Positions 52,092 through 61,600 of a stretch of DNA of 64,000 nucleotides are shown here, piece by piece. The notes beneath the pieces were generated by a model. It saw only the letters and a list, made by a program, of their open reading frames with translations, was not told where the DNA came from and ran no database searches. Origin of the DNA: Clusia tigrina (taxonomy: Eukaryota > Arthropoda > Insecta > Diptera > Clusiidae); NCBI GenBank assembly GCA_920105625.2, contig OV050031.1, positions 86,251,995-86,315,994 of the forward strand, in the 5' to 3' direction. Both the position numbers and the translations under genes were made by a program. Position 1 is the first letter of the stretch; each line of letters opens with the position of its first letter.

Positions 52092-52240
52092 ATACAATAA
52101 CAAAATAAATAATTAATTATATACATAAATAAAATGATGGATAAATAGAGAAAATTAAATAAACAAATAAATAAAGGAAGTTCTTTTGGGACTGGCAAAA
52201 AGAGCATATTCAATCCAAACCTGCACAAAATATTACTTAA
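52092..52240 (+). other. 3' UTR of element 2 (proximal part)
   Basis: A very A/T-rich non-coding stretch following the ORF2 stop, with many AATAAA-like words and no open frame of note. It runs up to an ATT-rich microsatellite that marks the boundary with an opposite-strand element remnant. The distal part of this 3' UTR is probably separated by that remnant. Confidence 0.6.
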
Positions 52241-52267
52241 TATTATTGTTATTATTATTATTATTAC
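52241..52267 (-). repeat. (TAA)n microsatellite tail of element 3
   Basis: ATT/TTA repeats on the plus strand, read as TAA repeats on the minus strand, immediately downstream of the element 3 3' UTR. Its position at the junction with the element 2 3' UTR fits the terminal simple repeat added during target-primed reverse transcription. Confidence 0.7.
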
Positions 52268-52610
52268 TAGAAAAACAATAACTTAATTATTATTTTACAT
52301 TATAAGGGGAGCACTAGCTGCCAGTGCCTTCAGCTCGCTTATACTAATTAAAGCTTATACACTAAGTTTATATACTGTTTAAAATATTTGTTTGATGACA
52401 AAAATTGTAGAATTTACATATAGTATCGGAGTGAACAAATTTTAATGAATTTGAAGGGGTTAAGTTTGGGAATATTTGGGATCTGATGTGGTTAAAATGA
52501 ACGCAGTCGTTGAGGATGTGATCTACGGTCAGTGTCGGAGAGTTGCAGTATGGACATGATGGAGGTTGTGAGCCATTATTATTGTTATAGCTTGTAATAT
52601 ATAGAGGAAG
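52241..52610 (-). mobile_element. Element 3: 5'-truncated 3' end of a third non-LTR element, opposite strand
   Basis: Reading the minus strand from about 52,610: a C-terminal coding remnant to 52,368, a 3' UTR of about 100 bp, and a (TAA)n-type tail at 52,267-52,241. Simple TAA-type 3' tails are known from I-clade and related elements and differ from the poly(A) tail of Jockey-type elements. The layout is best explained by insertion of a 5'-truncated element into the 3' UTR of element 2 on the opposite strand. The exact 5' boundary next to the poly(A) tract is uncertain. Confidence 0.7.
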
Positions 52611-52613
52611 CAA
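52368..52613 (-). pseudogene. Element 3 ORF2 C-terminal remnant with Cys-His motif
   Basis: Eighty-one codons without an ATG (the first codon is TTG), so this is the tail of a longer reading frame. It contains SQPPSCPYCNSPTLTVDHIL followed by NDC, the CX2C...H...C cysteine-histidine motif found at the C-terminus of many RNase H-bearing non-LTR ORF2 proteins. After it the frame ends with KFYNFCHQTNILNSI and a stop. Family cannot be named; I would look first at the I, Loa and Outcast groups. Confidence 0.72.
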
Positions 52614-52633
52614 TAAAAAAAAATAAAAAAAAA
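52611..52633 (+). terminator. AATAAA and poly(A) tail of element 2
   Basis: CAATAAAAAAAAATAAAAAA followed by more A up to 52,633, then satellite starts at CGACAGCGG. A plus-strand poly(A) tract at the satellite junction marks the 3' end of the plus-strand element. AATAAA near 52,612 could be its polyadenylation signal, although it merges with the tail. Confidence 0.75.
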
Positions 52634-55600
52634 CGACAGCGGCAGCGACTGAGACGCCTTCAGAGACGCTGATAGAGGCTGCGACGCCTACTGAGACGCC
52701 GACTGAGGCAGATAGGGGTATTCATAGAGAAGGAAGCAGAACCCCCCAATCGACAGCGGCAGTGACTGAGACGCCTACAAAGACACTGACAGAGGCTGCG
52801 ACACCGACTCAGACGCCGACTGAGGCAGATAGGGGTGGATATAGGCATAGAGAACGCAGCAGAACCCCCAATAGACAGCGGCAGCGGCTGAGACGAATAT
52901 AGAGACGCTGACAGAGGGTGCGAAGCCGACTGTGACGCAGACTGAGGCAGGTAGGGGTAGATATAGGCATAGAGAAGGCAGCAGACCCACCAATCGACAG
53001 CGGCAACAACTGAGACGCCTACAGAGACGCTGATAGAGGCTGCGACGCCGACTGAGATGCCGACTGCGGTAGATAGGGGTAGATAGAGGCATACAGTTGG
53101 CAGCAGACCCCCCAATCGACAGCCGCAGTGACTGAGGCGCCTACAGAGACGCTGACAGAGGCTGCGACGCCGACTGAGGCAGATAAGGGTAGATATTGGC
53201 ATAGAGAAGGCAGCAGACCCCCCACATCGACGGCGGCAGCGACTGAGACGCCTACATAGACGCTTACAGAGGCTGCGATGCCGACTGAGACTCCGACTGA
53301 GGCAGATAGGGGTAGATACAGGCATAGAGAATGCATCAAACCCCCAATCGACCCCGGCAGCGACTGAGACGCCTACATAGACGCTTACAGAGGCTGCGAT
53401 GCCGACTGAGACTCCGACTGAGGCAGATAGGGGTAGATATAGGCATTGAGAAGGCTACAGACCCCCCAATCGACAGCGGCAGCGACTGAGACGCATTCAG
53501 AGACGCTGACAGAGGCTGTGACGCCGACTGAGACGCCGACTGAGGCAGATAAGGGTAGATATTGGCATAGAAAAGACAGCAGACCCCCAAATCGACAGCG
53601 GCAGCGACTGAGACGCCTACAGAGACGCTGACATAGGCTGCGACGCCGACTGAGGCAGATAGGGGTAGATATAGGCATAGATAAGCCATCAGACCCCCGA
53701 ATCGACAGCGGCAGCGACTGAGCCGCATTCAGAGAGGCTGACAGAGGCTGCGACGCCGACTGAGGCAGATAGGGGTAGATATAGGCATAGAAAAGGCAGC
53801 AGATCCCCCAATCGACAGCGGTAACAACTGAGACGCCTACAGAGACGCTGATAGAGGCTGCGACGCCGACTGAGATACCGACTGAGGCAGAGAGGGGTAG
53901 ATATAGGCATAGAGAAGGCAGCAGACCCCTCCAATCGCCAGCGGCAGCGATTGAGACGCCTACAGAGACGCTGACTGAGGCTGCGACGCCGACTGAGGCA
54001 CATAGGGGTAGATATAGGCATAGAAAAGGCAGCAGAACCTTAATCGCCAGCGGCAGCGACTGAGACGCCTACAGAGACGCTGACAGAGGCTGCGACGCTG
54101 ACAGAGGCTGCGACGCCTACTGAGACGCCGACTGGGGCAGATAGGGGTAGATATAGGCATAGAGAAGGCAGCAGACCTCCCCAATCGCCAGCGGCAGCGA
54201 CTGAGACGCCAAAAGAGATGCTGACAAAGGCTGCGACGCCGACTGAGGCACATAGGGGTAGATATTGGCATAGAAAAGGCAGCAGACCCCCCACTCGATA
54301 GCGGCAGCGACTGAGACTCCTACAGAGACGCTGACAGAGGCTGCGACGCCGACTGAGGCAGATTTGGGTAGATATATTCATAGAGAAGGCAGCAGACCCT
54401 CAATCGATAGCGGCAGCGACTGAGACGCCTACAGAGACGCTGACTGAGGCTGCGACGCCTACTGAGACGCCGACTGAGGCAGATAGGGGTAGATATAGGC
54501 ATAGAGAAGGCAGCAGACCTCTCCAATCGCCAACGGCAGCGACTGAGACGCCAAAAGAGATGCTGACAAAGGCTGCGACGCCTACTGAGGCAGATAGGGG
54601 TAGATATTGGCATAGAAAAGGCAGCAGACCCTTAATCGCCAGCGGCAGCGACTGAGACGCCTACAGAGACGCTGACAGAGGCTGCGACGCTGTTAGAGGC
54701 TGCGACGCCGACTGAGTTGCCGACTGAGGCAGAGAGGGGTAGACATAAGCATAGAGAATGCAGCAGACCCCCAATCGACGGCGGCAGCGATTGAGACGCC
54801 TACAGAGACGCTGACTGAGGCTGCGACGCCGACTGAGAGGCCGACTGAGGCAGAGAGGGGTAGACATAAGCATAGAGAATGCAGCAGACCCCCCAATCGA
54901 CGGCGGCAGCGATTGAGACGCCTACAGAGACGCTGACTGAGGCTGCGACGCCGACTGAGAGGCCGACTGAAATAGGTAGGTGTATATATAGGCATAAAGA
55001 AGGCAGCAGACCCCCCAATCAACAGCGGCAACAAATGAGACGCCTACAGAGACGCTGACAGAGGCTGCGACGCCGATTGAGATGCCGACTAAGGCAGAGA
55101 GGGGTAGACATAGGCATAGAGAAGGCAGAAGACCCCCCAATCGACAGCGGCAAAAACTGAGACGCCTACAGAGACGCTGACAGGGGCTGCGACGCCGACT
55201 GAGAGGCCGACTGAAATAGGTAGGGGTATATATAGGCATAAAGAAGGCAGCAGACCCCCCAATCGACAACGGCAGCGAGTGAGATGCCTACAGAGATGCT
55301 GGCAAGAGGCTGCGACTCCGACTGAGACGCTCACTGAGGCAGATAGGGGTAGACATAGGCATAGAGAATGCAGCAGACCCCCCAACCGACAGCGGCAGCG
55401 ACTGAGACACCTATAGGGACGCTGAGAGAAGCTGCGACGCCGACTGAGGCAAATATAGGTAGATATAGGCATAGAGAAGGCAGCAGACCCCCCAATCGAC
55501 AATGGCAGCGACTGAGATGCCTACAGAGACGCTGACAAGAGGCTGCGACGCCGACTGAGACGCTGACTGAGGCAGATAGGGGTAGATATAGGCATAGAGA

Positions 55601-58600
55601 AGGCAGCAGACAACCCAATTGACAGCGGCAAGAACTGGGACGCCCACAGAGACGCTGATAGAGGCTGCGACGCCGACTGAGACGCTGACTGAGACAGATA
55701 GGGGTAGACATAGGCATAGAGAATGCAGCAGACCCCCCAACCGACAGCGGCAGCGACTGAGACGCCTACAGAGCCGCTGACAGAGGCTGCGACGCCGACT
55801 GAAACGCCGACTGAGGCAGATAGGGATATATATAGGCATAGAGAATGCAGCAGACCCCCCAATCGACAGAGGCAGCTACTGAGACACCTATAGGGACGCT
55901 GAGAGAAGCTGCGACGCCGACTGAGGCAGATAGCGGTAAATATAGGCATAGAGAAGGCAGCAGACGCCCCAATCGACAGCGGCAGCGACTGAGATGTCTA
56001 CAGAGACGCTGTCAAAGGCTGCGACGCTTACAGAGGCTGCGAAGCCGACTGATACGCCTAATGAGGCAGAGATGGTGAGACATAGGCATAGGGAAGGCAG
56101 CAGACCCCGCAATCGACAGCGGCAGCGACTGAGCCTCCTACAGAGACGCTGAAAGAGGCTGCGAAACCGACTGAGACCCCGACTGAGGCAGAGAGGAGTA
56201 GATATAGGCATAGAGAAGGCAGCAGACCCCCCAAAAGACAGCGGCAGCGACTGAGACACCTACGGAGACGCTGACAGAAGCTGCGAAGCCTACTGAGATG
56301 CCGACTGAGGCAAAGATGGTTAGACATAGGCATAGAGAAGGCAGCAAACCCCGCAATCGACAGCGGCAGCGACTGAGACGACTACAGAGACCCTGAAAGA
56401 GGCTGCGACTCCGACTGAGACCCCGACTGAGGCAGAGAGGGGTAGATATAGGCATAGAAAAGGCAGCTGACCCCCAATCGACAGCGACAGCGATTAAGAC
56501 GCCTACAGAGACGCTGACAGAGGCTGTGACGCCGGCTGAGACGTAGACTGAGGCAGATAGAGGTAGATATAGGCATAGAGAATTCAGCAGACCCCCCAAT
56601 CGACAGAGGCAGCGACTGAGACGCCTACAGAGACGCTGACATATTCTGCGATGCCGACTGAGGCAGATAGGGGTAGATATGGGCATAGAGTAGGCAGCAG
56701 ACCCCCCAATCGACAGCGGCCGCGACTGAGGTGCCTTCAGAGACGCTGACCGAGGCAGCGACGCCGACTGAGCTTCCGACTGAGGCAGAGAGGGGTAGAC
56801 ATAGGCATAGAGAAGGCAGCAGACCCCCCAATCGACAGCGGCAAAAAATGAGACGCCTACAGAGACGCTGACAGAGGCTGCGACGCCGACTGAGATGCCG
56901 ACTGAGGCAGAGAGGGGTAGACATAGGCATAGAGACGGCAGCAGACCCCCCAATCGACAGCGGCAACAACTGAGACGAATACAGAGACGCTGACAGAGGC
57001 TGCGACGCCGACTGAGAGGCCGACTGAAATAGGTAGGCGTATATATAGGCATAGAGAAGGTAGCAGACCCCCCAATCGACAGCGGCAGCGACTGAGACGC
57101 CTACAGAGACGCTGACAGAGGCTGCGACGCCGACTGAGACGCCGACTGAGGCAGATAGGGATAGATATAGGCATATAGAATGCAGCAGACCCCCCAATCG
57201 ACAACGGCAGCGACTGAGATGCCTACAGAGACGCTGACAAGAGGCTGCGACGCCGACTGAGACGCTGACTGAGGCATATAGGGATAGACATAGGCATAGA
57301 GAATGCAGCAGACCCCCCAATCGACAGCGGCAGCGACTGACACGCCTACAGAGCCGCTGACAGAGGCTGCGGCGCCGACTCAGACGCCGACTGAGGCAGA
57401 TAGGGATAGATATAGGCATAGAGAATGCAGCAGACCCCCAATCGACAGCGGCAACTACTGAGACACCTATAGGGACGCTGAGAGAAGCTGCGACGCCGAC
57501 TGAGGCAAATAGGGGTAGATATAGGCATAGAGAAGGCAGCAGACCCCCCAAGCGACAATGGCAGCGATTGTGATGCCTACAGAGACGCTGACAAGAGGCT
57601 GCGACGCCGACTGAGACGCTGACTGAGGCAGATAGGGGTAGATATATGCATAGAGAAGGCAGCAGACAACCCAATTGACAGCGGCAACAACTGGGACGCC
57701 TACAGAGACGCTGATAGAGGCTGCGACGCCGACTGAGATGACGACTGAGGCAGATAGGGGTAAATATAGGCATAGAGAAGGCAGCAGAACCCCAATCGAC
57801 AGCGGCCGCGACTGAGGCGCCTTCAGAGGCGCTGACAGAGGCTGCGACGCCGACTGAGGCAGAGAGGGGTAGGCATAGGCATAGATAATGCAGCAGACCC
57901 CCCAATCGACGGCGGCAGCGACTGAGACGCCTACACAGGCGTTGACAGAGGCTGCGACGCCGACTGAAACGTCGACTGAGGCAGATAGGGGTAGATATAG
58001 GCAGAGAGAATTCAGCAGACCCCCCAATCGACAGCGGCCGCGACTGAGGCGCCTTCAGAGACGCTGACAGAGACTGCGACGCTGACAGAGGCTGTGGCGC
58101 CAACTGACACGCCGACTAAGGCAGAGAGCGGTAGACATAGGCATAGAGAATGCAGCAGACCCCCCAATTGACGGCGGCAGCGATTGAGACGCCTACAGAG
58201 ACGCTGACAGAGGCTGCGACGCCGACTGAGACGTCGACTGAGGCAGATAGGGTTAGATATAGGCAAAGAGACGGCAGCAGACCCCCAATCGACAGCGGCA
58301 GCGACTGAGACGATTACAGAGACGCTGACAGAGGCTGCGACGCCGACTGAGACGCCGACTGAGGCAGAGAGGGGTAGACATAGGCATAGAGAAGGCAGTA
58401 GACCCCCCAATCGACAGCGGCAACAAATGAGACGCCTACAGAGACGTTGATAGAGGCTGCGAAGCCGACTGAGATGCCGACTGAAATAGGTAGGAGTATA
58501 TATAGGCATAGAGAAGGCAGCAGACAACCCAATTGACAGCGGCAAAAACTGGGACGCCTACAGAGACGCTGATAGAGGCTGCGACGCCGACTGAGATGCC

Positions 58601-61600
58601 GACTGAGGCAGATAGGGGTAATTTTAGTCATAGAGAAAGCAGCAGACCCCCTAATCGACAGCGGCAGCGACTGAGATGTCTACAGAGATGGTGACAAGAG
58701 GCAGCGACGCCGACTGATGCAGATAGGGGTAGATATAGGCATAGAGAAGGCAGCAGAGCCCCCAATCGACAGCGGCAGCGACTGAGACGTCTACAGAGAC
58801 GCTGATAAAAGCTTCGACGCTGATAGAGGCTGCGACGCTGACTGAGACGCCGATTGAGGCAGAGATGGTTAGACATAGGCATAGATAAGGCAGCAGACCC
58901 CCCAAAAGACAGCGGCAGCGACTGAGACACCTACAGCGACGCTGACAGAAGCTGCGAAGCCGACTGCGACGCCGACTGAGGCAGAGATGGTTAGACATAG
59001 GCATAGAGAAGGCAGCAAACCCCGCAATCGACAGCGGCAGCGACTGTGACGCCAAAAGAGATGCTGACATAGGCTGCGATGGCTTCTGAGACGCCGACTA
59101 AGACGCCGACTGGGGCAGATAGGGGTAGATATAGGCATAGAGAAGGCAGCAGACCCCCCAATTAATAGCGGCAGCGACTAAAACGCCTACAGAGACGCTG
59201 ACAGAGGCTGCGACGCCGACTGAGATGCCGACTGAGGCAGGTAGGGGTAGATATAGGCATAGAGAAGGCAGCAGACCCCCCAATCGACAGCGGCAGCGAC
59301 TGAGACGCCTACAGAGACGCTGAAAGAGGGTGCGACGCTGACTGAGACGCTGACTGAGGCAGATAGGGGTAGATATTGGCATAGAGAAGGCAGCAGACCC
59401 CCCAATCGACACCGGCAGCGACTGAGACGCCGACATAAACGCTGACAGAGGCTGCGATGCCGACTGAGACGCCGACTGAGGCAGATAGGGGTAGATATAG
59501 GCATAGAGAAGACATCAAACCCCCCAATCGACAGAGGCAGCTACTGAGACGCCTACAGAGACGCTGACAGAGGCTGCGACGCCGACTGAGACGTCGACTG
59601 AGGCAGATAGGGTCAGATATAGGCATAGAGAAAGCAGCAGACCCCCCAATCGACAGCGGCAACGACTGAGACGCCTACAGAGACGCTGACCGAGGCTGCG
59701 ACGCCGACTGATACTCCGACTGAGGCAGAGAGGGGTAGACATAAGCATAGAGAATGCAACAGACCCCCCAATCGACGGCGGCAGCGATTGAGACGCCTAC
59801 AGAGACGCTGACTGAGGCAGAGAGGGGTAGACATAGGCATAGAGAAGGCAGCAGACCCCCCAATCGACAGCGGCAACAAATGAGACGCCTACAGAGACGC
59901 TGACAGAGGCTGCGACGCCGACTGAGATGCCGACTGAGGCAGAGAGGGGTAGACATAGGCATAGAGATGGCAGCAGACCCCCCAATCGACAGCGACAACA
60001 ACTGAGACGAATACAGAGACGCTGACAGAGGCTGCGACGCCGACTGAGAGGCCGACTGAAATAGGTAGGCGTATATATAGGCATAGAGAAGGTAGCAGAC
60101 CCCCCAATCGACAACGGCAGCGACTGAGATGCCTACAGAGACGCTGACAAGAGGCTGCGACGCCGACTCAGACGCCGACTGAGGCAGATAGGGATAGATA
60201 TAGGCATAGAGAATGCAGCAGACCCCCCAATCGACAGCGGCAACTACTGAGACGATTACAGAGACGCTGACAGAGGCTGCGACGCCGACTGAAACGTCGA
60301 CTGAGGCAGATAGGGTTAGATATAGGCAAAGAGAAGGCAGCAGACCCCCCAATCGACAGCGGCAACAAATGAGACGCCTACAGAGACGCTGACAGAGGCT
60401 ACGACGCCGACTGAAACGTCGACTGAGGCAGATAGGGTTAGATATAGGCAAAGAGAAGGCAGCAGACCCCCCAATCGACAGCGGCAGCGACTGAGACACC
60501 TACAGAGACGCTGACATAGGCTGCGACACCGACTGAGGCAGATAGGGGTAGATATAGGCAGAGAGAAGGCAGCAGACCCCCCAATCGACAGCGGCCGCGA
60601 CTGAGGCGCCTTCAGAGACGCTGACAGAGGCTGCGACGCCGACTGAGACGCCGACTGAGGCAGAGAGGGGTAGACATATTCATAGAGAAGGCAGTAGACC
60701 CCCCAATCGACAGCGGCAACAAATGAGACGCCTACAGAGACGCTGACAGAGGCTACGACGCCGACTGAGATGCCGACTGAAATAGGTAGGAGTATATATA
60801 GGCATAGAGAAGGCAGCAGACAACCCAATTGACAGCGGCAACAACTGGGACGCCTACAGAGACGCTGATAGAGGCTGCGACGCCGACTGAGATGCCGACT
60901 GAGGCAGATAGGGGTAATTTTAGGCATAGAGAAAGCAGCAGACCCCCCCAATCGACAGCGGCAGCGACTGAGATGTCTACAGAGATGGTGACAAGAGGCA
61001 GCGACGCCGACTGAGGCAGATAGGGGTAGATATAGGCATAGAGAACGCAGCAGAACCCCAATCGACTGAGACGGCTACAGAGACGCTGACAGAGGGTGCG
61101 ACGCTGACTGAGACGCTGACTGAGGCAGATAGGGGTAGATATTGGCATAGAGAAGGCAGCAGACCCCCCCAATCGACAGCGGCAGCGACTGAGACGCCTA
61201 CAGAGATGCTGACAGAGGCCGCGACGCCGACTGAGACCCCGACTGAGGCAGATAAGGGTAGATATAGGCATAGAGAAAGCAGCAGACCCCCCAATCGACA
61301 GCGGCAGCGACTGAGACGCCTACAAAGACGCTGACAGAGGTTGCGACGCCGACTGAGACGCCGACTGAGGCAGATAGGTGTAGATATAGGCATAGAGAAC
61401 GCAGCAGAAACCCAATCGACTGAGACGGCTACAGAGACGCTGACAGAGGGTGCGACGCTGATTGAGACGCTGACTGAGGCAGATAGGGGTAGATATTGGC
61501 ATAGAGAAGGCAGCAGACCCCACAATCGACAGCGGCAGCGACTGAGACGCCTACAGAGACGCTGACAGAGGCTGCGACGCCGACTGAGACCCCGACTGAG

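Larger units (their letters stand above)
47945..52633 (+). mobile_element. Element 2: degenerate Jockey-clade non-LTR retrotransposon with poly(A) tail
   Basis: Plus-strand order: ORF1 remnant (47,951-49,422), ORF2 remnant (49,406-52,091) covering endonuclease, full RT and C-terminal region, an A/T-rich 3' UTR, an embedded opposite-strand scrap of another element, and a poly(A) tail ending at 52,633. It is AT-rich in sharp contrast to the satellite. Protein-level resemblance to element 1 is clear and I judge it at roughly half identity in the endonuclease, so it is the same clade but a different family. The element lacks a recognisable 5' leader: the first ATG lies 6 bp from the satellite junction. 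No target-site duplication is visible; the satellite flanks are about 50 bp out of phase. Confidence 0.92.

Noticed and set aside
2981..52633. Telomeric retrotransposon array of the HeT-A/TART kind
   Set aside because: The two Jockey-type insertions lie in opposite orientations, 41 kb apart, are single and not head-to-tail, and element 1 is cut at the 3' end. That is not the telomeric pattern. A subtelomeric or pericentromeric location remains possible.
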